Shown: piece by piece, positions 25,983 to 34,210 of the stretch
Position numbering within the stretch: position 1 is the first letter of the stretch
Layout of the letters: every line of letters begins with the position of its first letter
Assembly: GCA_018609055.1 (NCBI GenBank)
Contig: JABAYJ010000007.1
Coordinates: forward strand, 62,001 to 126,000
Source: Flavobacteriales bacterium
GTDB taxonomy: Bacteria > Bacteroidota > Bacteroidia > Flavobacteriales_D > CAJJDF01
Direction: 5' to 3'
Length of the DNA: 64,000 nucleotides
Notes under the pieces: generated by a model
The model's input: the letters and a program-made list of their open reading frames with translations, nothing else
The model's database searches: none
Told to the model about the DNA's origin: nothing
Position numbers and translations under genes: made by a program

Positions 25983-27074
25983 CTAAAAAACTATTGGTGG
26001 AATCTTGAGTTTGCTAATGTACTGAGGTTTATTGGCCGATAAATACTGAACCAATTTATGTGTTCCAATTAGGTAATGATTCACCTCAGAAACATGTCTT
26101 TCTAGTGAATCAATATTTCGTTCATCTACAAAGAAAATTTGTCTTAATTGTTTGGTTGACGAAAACATACCACCAGCTTTTTGTTCTTTTTCTCCAACAG
26201 AATTTACAATCTCTGTAGTGTAGAAAAAAGCATAATCATCCTCACTAAATCTTTCTTGAACTATTTCGCTTATTTCGTGATTCTCCTTAGAGTATTTACA
26301 ATAAATAGGACCAATATCTATTCGTTTAAGTATTTTAGGTTTAATAGATTCGGCAGCATTATCTATTTCAGTTGCCATTACTTTAAGTGGTGTAGAATTA
26401 TGCGAATGCTTTTTAATTATGTCTTCAAAAGCTGGCAATCCTTCTTTTTGTAAATTAATGGTGTTGTTAGTGAATTCGAAAGCAAGTATGTAAACAAAAG
26501 GTCTGTTAGTCATACTGTCGTAACTTGACCAATTGTAAATGTATTTTTTTTGTCCTTGTTTGTTTTTACCTATTTCGTGTAAACTTCCAGGATTGTACAA
26601 TCCCATGTAATGATCATTTTGTAGAGCTTCGTTATACGTTATTTTACCTAATTTCTTTAGTAAATGAAGTGGTTGTGCTTTTCGCTCAAACATATAATCC
26701 AATACTTCTTGCTTTAAGGAGTCTTTGGATGGAAGCTTACTTAATACAGATGTTGCTTTTTCTTTTTCACTATCTAGTTTTCTTAATTCTAAATAGTTAG
26801 GGAAGCTAGAGTCTGTTAAATCAATAGCCATTTTATTATCTGAATCAAACAGATATTTCAATCTCAATATCTCTACAGTATTCAAATACTTCTGAAGGAA
26901 ATCCTTAAGAATTGCAATTTCAATAGGATTATCAGCCGATCTAGACTTTAGAGATTCAATTAAACGATTAAATGAATTCTTAATAAAATCGAAATACTTT
27001 ATATATTCATCAGTAGTATCAAACCGAACACTGTCCAATTCTCCAAAATTCTCTATGATGTCTATTGTTTTCAT
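25983..27074 (-). CDS. Uncharacterised 363-residue protein
   Basis: A soluble protein without signal peptide or membrane helices. The N-terminal 130 residues are helical and charged; the middle and C-terminal parts are mixed, with FVYILAFEFTNNTINL, then DDYAFFYTTEIVNSVG and IDSLERHVSEVNHYLIGTH. No family is recognised. A perfect -7 element sits 5 nt before its ATG. It is followed after 11 nt by the retropepsin-like protease gene, suggesting the two are one unit, and lies between the coiled-coil gene and the AAA+ operon on the same strand. Confidence 0.6.
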   Translation of the reverse strand: MKTIDIIENFGELDSVRFDTTDEYIKYFDFIKNSFNRLIESLKSRSADNPIEIAILKDFLQKYLNTVEILRLKYLFDSDNKMAIDLTDSSFPNYLELRKLDSEKEKATSVLSKLPSKDSLKQEVLDYMFERKAQPLHLLKKLGKITYNEALQNDHYMGLYNPGSLHEIGKNKQGQKKYIYNWSSYDSMTNRPFVYILAFEFTNNTINLQKEGLPAFEDIIKKHSHNSTPLKVMATEIDNAAESIKPKILKRIDIGPIYCKYSKENHEISEIVQERFSEDDYAFFYTTEIVNSVGEKEQKAGGMFSSTKQLRQIFFVDERNIDSLERHVSEVNHYLIGTHKLVQYLSANKPQYISKLKIPPIVF

Positions 27075-27079
27075 TGGTG

Positions 27080-27087
27080 CAAATATA
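27080..27087 (-). promoter_or_regulatory. -7 promoter element (minus strand)
   Basis: On the minus strand TATATTTG is followed by CACCA and the ATG at 27074, a 5-nt gap that predicts a nearly leaderless mRNA. Confidence 0.6.
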
Positions 27088-27122
27088 GTTTTTTCTATAT
27101 GTTAGAACAATGATTTTTATTC

Positions 27123-27157
27123 AAAAAAAATAAGCCAATCAACTTGATTAGCTTATT
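27123..27157 (-). terminator. Rho-independent terminator (minus strand)
   Basis: The hairpin AATAAGC-C-AATCA / TGATT-A-GCTTATT (one mismatch) is followed by a T8 run on the minus strand and ends the coiled-coil gene. Confidence 0.85.
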
Positions 27158-27181
27158 CATATTAATTTCTTTACAATTTAA

Positions 27182-28564
27182 TTAATCCATCAAACCATCT
27201 ACACTATCACTTTTCTTTGATGATGAAGCAGGAGCAGAGTCATCTCCACTTGGAGAGTCATTACCTTCGTGATTAAAAGAGAAAGTTTCTGATACATCAA
27301 TCCCAAATTTATCAGCATGTTCCTTCATTAGCTTTCTGTCTTCTGCTTTAAATTTAGCAGTTGCTTCAGCCAAACCAACCAAAACTCCGTGTAATTCAGT
27401 CATTCTGTTTGGATGCTTCTTAATTCTTTCAATTCTGTCTTTCTCAGAACCTACTAATACTTTAGCAGCAATCTCAGTAATTTTCTGATCCGTTTTTGCA
27501 CCAGCATCTTCATAAATAGAAGCTGCTTCTTGAGCAGATGCTGCTTGTATTAATTGTAAACCAGATTCGTAAGTTGTAACCCTTTCTTCTGTATCCGATT
27601 TCAATTGACCAATCAATTGTTTCAAGTTATTCTTAGTAACAGTTTGTGCTTCTAGGTGAACCACAATTTGCTCTACAAATCTTTCTTTCGATTGGAAAAT
27701 TCCTAGAGCAATGTTGTATTTCCCTTTCAGTTCAGCTCTTTGCTCACGTAAATCAGCAATTTTCTTTTCTTGTGCTGTGTATTCAGGAGAGTTATTTTGG
27801 AATTCAGAAAGTGCTAATTCTTCCCTTTTAAGAGTGTCTTCCAAAGTTTCTAAATCAGCCTTACGAGCTTTCATTATTTCAGCAGCTTTTTCTTTGGTAC
27901 CAAATGCCAGTTCTTTTCTGTTTTTAAGAGCTTGTATTTGCACATCAGTATCTTCTACCATAACTTCTATGATACCAACCATTCCTTGTACCTGAGAGAT
28001 GATTCTCTGTAAAGAATCTTCCATATCAGCATTTCTCAATCTATCTCGATAAGATTTATTGGCATCTGCTTCAGCAGTTTTTAATTCAGAAATTTCTTTC
28101 TGAATTTCTGCTTTAGTATTTTTTACTTTACTGTTTTTGTATCCAAACAAAATGTTCCAAGCATTACTCATTCCTTCAGCTCTTCTCAAAGCTGATTCTG
28201 CATCCGATAATTCTTCTTTGGCTTTTGCTACTAGCTTAAGCTCATCATCATTAAGTTCTTGAAGTTTAGAGAATTCACCACCAGCATTATCAAGCATAGA
28301 ACGCAAGTGAAGCATTAACTCTTGCAAGTCTTGTTCCGATTCTTTTACATCATTATTAAGAGTTTCAAAATTAGAATCAATGATTCCTCCAACAATTTCT
28401 TCTTGAGATTTATTGTCGTTAGCAGCAGTTTCAATCTTACTTTCTATCTCATCTAATTTAGATAAAATATCAATTGATTTTTTCTTTTCAATCTTTGCTT
28501 TTAAAGCCTCTACCTTTTTGTTTTCTCCCAATTGAGATAATAAATCAAAATCATCTTTTGCCAT
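27182..28564 (-). CDS. Long coiled-coil protein, unknown function
   Basis: The 460-residue cytoplasmic protein is almost entirely helical with heptad-like patterns from about residue 20 to 340 (Lys/Glu/Leu-rich) and an acidic, Ser-rich C-terminal tail (SPSGDDSAPASSSKKSDSVD). It may be a scaffold or filament protein. Its general plan recalls TelA/KlaC-type toxic-anion resistance proteins, but I do not see a convincing signature. It has its own terminator and is not in the AAA+ operon, although it lies upstream of it on the same strand. Confidence 0.6.
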   Translation of the reverse strand: MAKDDFDLLSQLGENKKVEALKAKIEKKKSIDILSKLDEIESKIETAANDNKSQEEIVGGIIDSNFETLNNDVKESEQDLQELMLHLRSMLDNAGGEFSKLQELNDDELKLVAKAKEELSDAESALRRAEGMSNAWNILFGYKNSKVKNTKAEIQKEISELKTAEADANKSYRDRLRNADMEDSLQRIISQVQGMVGIIEVMVEDTDVQIQALKNRKELAFGTKEKAAEIMKARKADLETLEDTLKREELALSEFQNNSPEYTAQEKKIADLREQRAELKGKYNIALGIFQSKERFVEQIVVHLEAQTVTKNNLKQLIGQLKSDTEERVTTYESGLQLIQAASAQEAASIYEDAGAKTDQKITEIAAKVLVGSEKDRIERIKKHPNRMTELHGVLVGLAEATAKFKAEDRKLMKEHADKFGIDVSETFSFNHEGNDSPSGDDSAPASSSKKSDSVDGLMD

Positions 28565-28749
28565 CTTCTTTTATTTTAAATTTTATGTATCGTTAAATAT
28601 AAGGTAAAATACTTTATTTACTTCTTAATTTTTTCAAAATGTGAGCATATTTTACTAAATTAAAAGGTATAAACATTATGAGTTATTTTGTTAATTAAAA
28701 ATGGGCATTTATTCCTTTTCAACTCCAATAATTATAGTATTTTTATATC

Positions 28750-30504
28750 ATGAGTGAATTTGTAGTATCAGCACGAAAATATAGACCCAGTTCATTTGAA
28801 ACCGTAGTAGGTCAGGAGTCGATAACATCAACTCTTGAAAGCGCTATATCTTCTGGTCAAATGGCACAAGCATATTTATTTTGTGGCCCTCGTGGAGTTG
28901 GTAAAACTTCGTGTGCTCGTATTTTTGCTCGTGTAATTAATCAAGAATCATTAGGAGAAAATGAAGATTTATCTTTTAATGTTTTTGAGCTTGATGCAGC
29001 ATCAAATAACTCTGTAGAGGATATTCGTTACATTACTGATCAAGTAAGGATTCCGCCACAAGTTGGTAAATACAAAGTATACATCATTGATGAGGTTCAC
29101 ATGTTGTCTTCCAATGCATTTAATGCGTTTCTTAAAACACTTGAAGAACCACCACCTCACGCTATTTTTATATTAGCAACTACGGAGAAACATAAGATAA
29201 TCCCTACAATTTTATCTAGATGCCAGGTATATAACTTTAACCGTATTCAGGTTGAAGATATGGTAAAGCATCTTGAAAAAATTGCAGAAAAAGAAGGTGT
29301 AACTTACGAAAGAGAAGCACTTTATATAATTGCTGAAAAAGCAGACGGAGCTTTAAGAGATTCGTTATCTATTTTTGATCAAATAGTTAACTTCTCTAAC
29401 AAGAATATTACCTACAAATCGGTAATTGATAACCTTAATTTATTAGATTACAATTATTACTTTAAAATTGTTGAAGCCATTAACTCCAATAATATCGCCA
29501 ACACTCTTTTGATTTTTGATGATATATTAAGTTATGGATTTGATGGACATCACTTTATTTCTGGTCTTGGTAGTCATTTTAGAGATTTATTAGTCTCAAA
29601 AGATAACGTAACTATTAAGTTGTTGGAAGTAGGGGAGACAGTGAAAAAAAGATACCTAGAGCAATGCCAAGAAACTGATATTCGACTATTGGTAAAAGGA
29701 TTGGAAATATTATCTGATGCGGATATTCAATATAAAACGAGTAAAAACACTCGACTCCTTGTTGAATTAACTTTAATTAAGCTCTGCTCACTTACTCAAA
29801 GTGAGCAAAAAAAAAATCTAGTAATTAGTGAATCGGATTCTTCTAAAAAAGAATCTCCTGTAATTAGCCCAACATCTTCTCCTAAAAAAGAAGAAGTAGC
29901 CATTGTTGCTGAACCAATTCAAGAAACTCCGAAACTAAAAGTGATTGAAGAACCAGTTCAAGAAACCATAAAAGAGGAAAAGGTTCCATTAGAACCAATT
30001 AAGCCAGAGGAAACAAAAGCTTTACCACCAAAAGAAGACAGAAAAAAAGTAGTGTTTGGAAGTAGTTTCTCCATTAAGGATACTATGAAAAAGCATAATG
30101 ATATAAAGGAAGAGATTGAGAAAACTGATGCTGATGAGTTTACTTTGGAGCAACTCTTGGAATGCTGGAATACGTATGCTAAAGGTCAGAATGAAAAAGG
30201 TAGAAAAACTTTGTTTACAGCTTTAACAAAAAACAATCCAGAGTTAATGGAAAATTTCACCATTGTTCATACTCTAGAAAACAAAACTCTTTCGGACAAC
30301 TTTGATCGTCAAAAACAAGACATTTTGGATTTCCTTAAAAAAGAATTAAATAATTATTCGATATCTATTCAATCGAAATTAATTAAGAGTGAAAAAGAAG
30401 AAGTTTTCTTGTATACAGATAAAGAAAAATTCAAGAAAATTGCCGAAGATCATCCAGAGCTTATTTATCTTAAAGATAAGCTTCATTTAGATTTCGAATT
30501 TTAG
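28750..30504 (+). CDS. dnaX: DNA polymerase III gamma/tau subunit
   Basis: The 584-residue clamp-loader ATPase has Walker A GPRGVGKT at about 45-52, Walker B with IIDEVHMLS, the ATTEKHKIIPTILSRCQ sensor/arginine-finger segment and domain III up to about residue 345. The four-Cys zinc module found after Walker A in Enterobacteria is missing (VINQESLGENEDLSFNVFEL instead), as usual in Bacteroidota. After residue 350 come a Pro/Glu/Lys-rich linker and a C-terminal domain that should bind the polymerase. A hairpin plus A10 at 29785-29816, codons 353-356, may produce a shorter gamma form. Confidence 0.93.
   Translation: MSEFVVSARKYRPSSFETVVGQESITSTLESAISSGQMAQAYLFCGPRGVGKTSCARIFARVINQESLGENEDLSFNVFELDAASNNSVEDIRYITDQVRIPPQVGKYKVYIIDEVHMLSSNAFNAFLKTLEEPPPHAIFILATTEKHKIIPTILSRCQVYNFNRIQVEDMVKHLEKIAEKEGVTYEREALYIIAEKADGALRDSLSIFDQIVNFSNKNITYKSVIDNLNLLDYNYYFKIVEAINSNNIANTLLIFDDILSYGFDGHHFISGLGSHFRDLLVSKDNVTIKLLEVGETVKKRYLEQCQETDIRLLVKGLEILSDADIQYKTSKNTRLLVELTLIKLCSLTQSEQKKNLVISESDSSKKESPVISPTSSPKKEEVAIVAEPIQETPKLKVIEEPVQETIKEEKVPLEPIKPEETKALPPKEDRKKVVFGSSFSIKDTMKKHNDIKEEIEKTDADEFTLEQLLECWNTYAKGQNEKGRKTLFTALTKNNPELMENFTIVHTLENKTLSDNFDRQKQDILDFLKKELNNYSISIQSKLIKSEKEEVFLYTDKEKFKKIAEDHPELIYLKDKLHLDFEF
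29785..29816 (+). promoter_or_regulatory. Putative slippage site (hairpin + A10) inside dnaX
   Basis: A perfect 9-bp stem (TGCTCACTT with AAGTGAGCA, 5-nt loop) ends on the first A of a run of ten (29807-29816). Gain of one A leads to AAA-TCT-AGT-AAT-TAG, loss of one A to AAA-ATC-TAG, so either slip stops within a few codons and gives a protein of about 356-359 residues containing domains I-III. The mechanism (transcriptional or ribosomal) is not determined. Confidence 0.6.
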
Positions 30505-30556
30505 ACTATAGTTTAATTAATTTATTTCTATTTAACCACACGAAAGTATAAAGCAC

Positions 30557-30592
30557 AAAAAAGCCTGTTGGAAATCCAACAGGCTTTTTTAT
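30557..30592. terminator. Bidirectional terminator between dnaX and HU gene
   Basis: A 12-bp stem (AAGCCTGTTGGA with TCCAACAGGCTT, 30561-30586) has a 2-nt loop and A and T runs on the two sides. Confidence 0.92.
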
Positions 30593-30610
30593 TAAATTAA
30601 GAGGTTACCC

Positions 30611-30883
30611 TTAGTTTACATTTTTAGCTAATTCAGAACCAGCTTTAAACTTTACTACGTTTTTAGCAGCTATTTGGATTTCTTTCCCAGTTTGTGGGTT
30701 TCTTCCAGTTCTTGCAGCTCTGTTAGATACAGAAAAAGTTCCCCATCCTACTAAAGATACTTTATCTCCTTTTTTCAAAGTTCCTGAAGTTGCATCCATA
30801 AATCCTTCTAAAGCTCTTTTTGAGTCAGCTTTACTTAATCCTGAGTTAGATGCCATTGCATCAATCAAATCTGTTTTGTTCAT
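30611..30883 (-). CDS. hup: HU family DNA-binding protein
   Basis: A 90-residue histone-like protein, full length. It begins [11 protein letters not shown] and has the helix-turn-helix base, [20 protein letters not shown] and the beta-arm tip [14 protein letters not shown], followed by [17 protein letters not shown] proteins bend and compact DNA as dimers. A well-formed promoter lies about 55 nt upstream on the minus strand, so this gene has a real leader, unlike several neighbours. It shares a bidirectional terminator with dnaX. Confidence 0.95.
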   Translation of the reverse strand: MNKTDLIDAMASNSGLSKADSKRALEGFMDATSGTLKKGDKVSLVGWGTFSVSNRAARTGRNPQTGKEIQIAAKNVVKFKAGSELAKNVN

Positions 30884-30936
30884 TTTGTATATTTTAAATG
30901 ATTAATAAATACGCTAACTACCTTGTTAACTTAAAA

Positions 30937-30966
30937 CAAATATATGCGAATATCTCTACAAACCAA
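30937..30966 (-). promoter_or_regulatory. Promoter of the HU gene
   Basis: On the minus strand TTG (30964-30966) and TATATTTG (30937-30944) are 19 nt apart, a full Bacteroidota consensus. Confidence 0.65.
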
Positions 30967-31155
30967 GCCTAGTAAGGGTTTATGTTAATAAAAGTGATCG
31001 AATGTTAATAAAACTAGCCTTTTTTGGGGCTTTTTGATGATTTTGGAGACAACTTTTGAGCGTTTACTCTTGTTTATCAATCATTCAGAGAATGTAAAAA
31101 GTAATGTTTGAGGAGTAATTAGAAATCCTTACTTTTAAGAAATATACTTTTTACT

Positions 31156-31773
31156 ATGACAATAACCTTAATTATTATACTTATAACTGTTGCTGTATCC
31201 CTTTACGCTTCGGAAAAATTAGAACTTAAGAATCAACTTATGTTTAATCCTTATCAAGTGGTTCATCATAATAAGGTATATAAAACAATAACTCATGCAT
31301 TTATTCATGCAGATTTTATGCACTTAGGAATAAACATGTATGTGCTTTATAGTTTTGGTCAAATACTAGAATCTATTTTTACTTCGAGATTTGGAGAAAT
31401 GGGTTCAATTTATTTTATAATATTATATGTAGGTGGTATTATTTTTGCCACAGTGCCATCAATTATTAAACATAAGGATAATCCTGGTTATAATTCGTTA
31501 GGTGCTTCTGGAGCAGTTTCAGCAGTATTATTTTCGTTTATTATTCTTAACCCAAGTGCACAACTAGGTTTATTTGGAGTTATACCTATTAATGCAGGTT
31601 TGTTTGGTGTATTATATATAGGTTACGAAATGTATCAAAATAAGAATGGAAGGTCTAATATTGCACATGATGCACACATCCTTGGTGCCTTATTTGGAAT
31701 AATATTTACCATTTTACTAAGTCCTTCATTTGTAATTGCTAACTTTATGGAGCAAATTAAGTATATATTCTAA
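31156..31773 (+). CDS. Rhomboid family intramembrane serine protease
   Basis: The 205-residue polytopic protein has six hydrophobic helices. The catalytic Ser lies in NSLGASGAVSAVLFS and the catalytic His in DAHILGALFG. The HADFMHLGINMYVLYSFG segment with conserved His and Asn residues belongs to the rhomboid oxyanion/L1 region. Rhomboids cut transmembrane substrates within the bilayer; the substrate here is unknown. The class IV aminotransferase gene starts 17 nt after it. Confidence 0.92.
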   Translation: MTITLIIILITVAVSLYASEKLELKNQLMFNPYQVVHHNKVYKTITHAFIHADFMHLGINMYVLYSFGQILESIFTSRFGEMGSIYFIILYVGGIIFATVPSIIKHKDNPGYNSLGASGAVSAVLFSFIILNPSAQLGLFGVIPINAGLFGVLYIGYEMYQNKNGRSNIAHDAHILGALFGIIFTILLSPSFVIANFMEQIKYIF

Positions 31774-31790
31774 AACAAATAGCCCAAACT

Positions 31791-32651
31791 TTGAGTACCG
31801 ATTTAATTTATAACGGAGAATTTTTCCCATCAGACAAACCAATTCTTTCTATCAACAATAGATCTTTTAGGTATGGTGATGGATTATTTGAAAGCATTAG
31901 GGTAGTAAATGGAGAAGTATATAATTTTCCTGCTCACTTTTCTAGGCTTATTGAAGGAATGAAGACTTTTTTGATTGATATTCCTGATTACTTCACAAAA
32001 GAATATTTTTATAATCAAATTAAGAGTTTGCTTCAGCATAATGGAATTCATAATGGTGGAAAAGTAAAAATAACCGTATACCGAAAAGGTGATGTTGCTT
32101 CTTATTTTTCTGAAACTAACGAGCCTGGATTTGTTATTGAAGCTTATTCTTTTCCTATTAATGAATTCATTTTAAATTTAGAAGGGATAGATGTTGATGT
32201 ATATAATGATATCAAAAAACCAATGAATAAGTATTCTTCTTTTAAGACTACGAATGCATTTTTCTATGTTAATGCTATAATTACAGCCAAAGAAAAAGGA
32301 CTTGGAGATCATCTTCTGGTAAATGAGAGGAATAATGTTATTGAGTCTACTAATTCTAACTTTTTTATTGTGAGTAATGGGGTGCTTTATACTCCACCAT
32401 TAAGTTCAGGATGTGTTGGTGGCACTATGAGAATGAAAGTAATTAATCTTGCCTTACAGCACGATATTAAGGTTTATGAAAGTCCTATAACTGCTGGTCA
32501 CCTTTTATCTTGTGAAGAGATAATACTTACTAATGCTATTCAAGGAGTAAGATGGGTAAGGAGTTATAAATCAAAAAGATTTTTCCACAATATTGCAGAT
32601 AGATTAATTGCTGCTTTAAATGAAGATACTAAAGCCGTAATTCAAGATTAG
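31791..32651 (+). CDS. Class IV PLP-dependent aminotransferase
   Basis: The 286-residue fold-type IV PLP enzyme is of the branched-chain aminotransferase / D-amino acid aminotransferase / aminodeoxychorismate lyase group. It shows NNRSFRYGDGLFESIRV, the PLP-Lys region YSSFKTTNAFFYV, ESTNSNFFIV and SSGCVGGTMR. I cannot choose between the three activities. TTG at 31791 is the only start near the conserved N terminus (LIYNGEFFPSDKPILS). Probably co-transcribed with the rhomboid gene. Confidence 0.87.
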   Translation: MSTDLIYNGEFFPSDKPILSINNRSFRYGDGLFESIRVVNGEVYNFPAHFSRLIEGMKTFLIDIPDYFTKEYFYNQIKSLLQHNGIHNGGKVKITVYRKGDVASYFSETNEPGFVIEAYSFPINEFILNLEGIDVDVYNDIKKPMNKYSSFKTTNAFFYVNAIITAKEKGLGDHLLVNERNNVIESTNSNFFIVSNGVLYTPPLSSGCVGGTMRMKVINLALQHDIKVYESPITAGHLLSCEEIILTNAIQGVRWVRSYKSKRFFHNIADRLIAALNEDTKAVIQD

Positions 32652-32654
32652 CAA

Positions 32655-33263
32655 CTAATTTAGCATTGGATTTAAAGGGAAATTTGAGATAACTCTATGC
32701 TTTTCACTCATTTGCTCCAAAGTTTTTTTCCATAAATCAGATTCGTGATACTCCATCAATGATTTTTGAGATACATTGCCTACAAACCAAGAGTTTCTTT
32801 CCAATTCCTCTTCTAGTTGACCAGGAGTCCAACCAGAATATCCTAAACAAAACTTAATTTCATTATTACTTAGAGAGCCATTACTGATAAGTTCAGCTAT
32901 TTGATCAAAATTCTCTCCATTTCCAAGATAAATATTTTGGTAAACTTCAATGCTATCAAGAATTAAATCTGGTCTGGTGTGTACATAATAGATACTATCT
33001 ACATCAACTGGTCCTCCTAAGCTAATTTTAAAATCTTTACAATCAACATCTTTAAATTTGACCATAAAGTCACTCAAATTCTCATCAATGTAATTGTTTA
33101 ATACTAAGCCAAAAGCCCCTTTATCATTAGTTTCGCATAGTAGGATAACAGATTTAGAAAAATAGTCATCATTTATGAATGGATCGGATATTATAACCCT
33201 TCCTTTTTCTAAATTCAATGAATTAAGACTATTAAAATCAAATAAGCTTCGTATTTCTTCCAT
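32655..33263 (-). CDS. YqgE/AlgH family protein
   Basis: The 202-residue protein shows the family signature KGRVIISDPFINDDYFSKSV, then LLCETNDKGAFGLVLN and a GGPV segment with CLGYSGWTPGQLEEE. YqgE/AlgH proteins are conserved in many Gram-negatives; their biochemical role is not settled. The gene converges with the aminotransferase gene, with 3 nt between stops and no visible terminator, so read-through in both directions is possible. Confidence 0.9.
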   Translation of the reverse strand: MEEIRSLFDFNSLNSLNLEKGRVIISDPFINDDYFSKSVILLCETNDKGAFGLVLNNYIDENLSDFMVKFKDVDCKDFKISLGGPVDVDSIYYVHTRPDLILDSIEVYQNIYLGNGENFDQIAELISNGSLSNNEIKFCLGYSGWTPGQLEEELERNSWFVGNVSQKSLMEYHESDLWKKTLEQMSEKHRVISNFPLNPMLN

Positions 33264-33294
33264 ATCCTAATTAAATATAAAGAAAAATAATTTG

Positions 33295-33852
33295 TTATTG
33301 ATAGTTTGGAGTATACTTTTTCGCTTGTAAAATGGCTATTAAATCCTTTTCTAGTGATTCTACTGGAGATTCTATAATTCGATTTACTTCTTTTCCATTT
33401 TGATAGATAATGAAAGTTGGAACATAGTCAATATTCATTCCTTTTTCATAACCTTGAGGTGACTGCTTATCTCTATTTAGCCCAATAATTTCGTAGTTTG
33501 TCACACCCATAAAGCTAAGTATGTTAAGAAATCTAGGTACTTCTCTTTGGCTATCCTCACACCAAGTACCCATGAATATCTTAACTGATAGAGCTTCTAA
33601 TCTTTCGGGATTGTTGTCAAAATCTGACAAAGATTCTATGTCAACAGTGTATGAGCTTATTTCCTTATTAAACCATTCGGCATGTTCACCATGCTCAAGA
33701 TCTACTTTCGTTATTACACCTACAATATCGGTATCAATAACTATCGTTTCTTCTGTTTTTTGATTTGAAACTACTTTTTTTGATTTACAACCAGCAAGAG
33801 TAAATCCAAGTAGAATACTACTCAAAAAAACTTTCGTTAATACTTTTGACAT
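33295..33852 (-). CDS. Thioredoxin-fold lipoprotein (CxxS type)
   Basis: The 185-residue protein has a lipoprotein signal (MSKVLTKVFLSSILLGFTLAGC, lipobox LAGC). The thioredoxin-like site reads GTWCEDSQREVPRF, where the second Cys is Ser, and the cis-Pro segment is VPTFIIYQNG. Loss of the resolving Cys argues against a normal disulfide oxidoreductase; such proteins may bind or trap thiols. The product should face the periplasm on a membrane. Its start lies within the 3' end of the upstream lipoprotein gene, a 35-nt overlap. Confidence 0.8.
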   Translation of the reverse strand: MSKVLTKVFLSSILLGFTLAGCKSKKVVSNQKTEETIVIDTDIVGVITKVDLEHGEHAEWFNKEISSYTVDIESLSDFDNNPERLEALSVKIFMGTWCEDSQREVPRFLNILSFMGVTNYEIIGLNRDKQSPQGYEKGMNIDYVPTFIIYQNGKEVNRIIESPVESLEKDLIAILQAKKYTPNYQ

Positions 33853-34201
33853 ATTCTAATTCAGCTATTTGAGTTAATATTCTTTTGTAATCCTTATTAT
33901 GAGTTTCTCCAATGCACAGTATTTCATTGTTGGAACATCCAATTCTTCCAGAACCTGATTTGTAAATAGAAATTGATTCATCTATTTCCTTAATCTTATC
34001 TAAATATGTTTCGTTATTAGGAATACAGAACTCATAGGCTAAAGAGATTCCTCTTTTCTTAATTAATCCGTTTTTATCCAATTTAGAGAATTCGAAATTC
34101 ATTTTAGACTCGGCTTGTTTAACTGCTTTACTTTTGAATAATGAACAGCTTGCAATAGTAATAATTAAAATTGCTACTAAGGAAAGTTTAAGTGTTTTCA
34201 T
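33818..34201 (-). CDS. Small lipoprotein of unknown function
   Basis: The 127-residue protein has a lipoprotein signal with the lipobox ASC at residue 19. The mature part has four Cys in or near CIPNNE, GCSNN and ILCIGETHN, so disulfides are likely. No domain is recognised. It sits 9 nt downstream of holA and overlaps the CxxS thioredoxin gene by 35 nt in another frame. That pairing suggests the two lipoproteins are coexpressed and may act on one another (inference). Confidence 0.65.
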   Translation of the reverse strand: MKTLKLSLVAILIITIASCSLFKSKAVKQAESKMNFEFSKLDKNGLIKKRGISLAYEFCIPNNETYLDKIKEIDESISIYKSGSGRIGCSNNEILCIGETHNKDYKRILTQIAELEYVKSINESFFE

Positions 34202-34210
34202 AAATATCTA

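Noticed and set aside
27182..28564. TelA/KlaC-type tellurite-resistance protein
   Set aside because: The helical plan and length are similar, but I cannot point to a specific conserved motif, and coiled coils often look alike; kept as unknown coiled-coil protein.
28880..28990. Loss of the DnaX zinc module as a defect
   Set aside because: Bacteroidota DnaX proteins as I know them normally lack these four Cys; it is a lineage trait, not damage.
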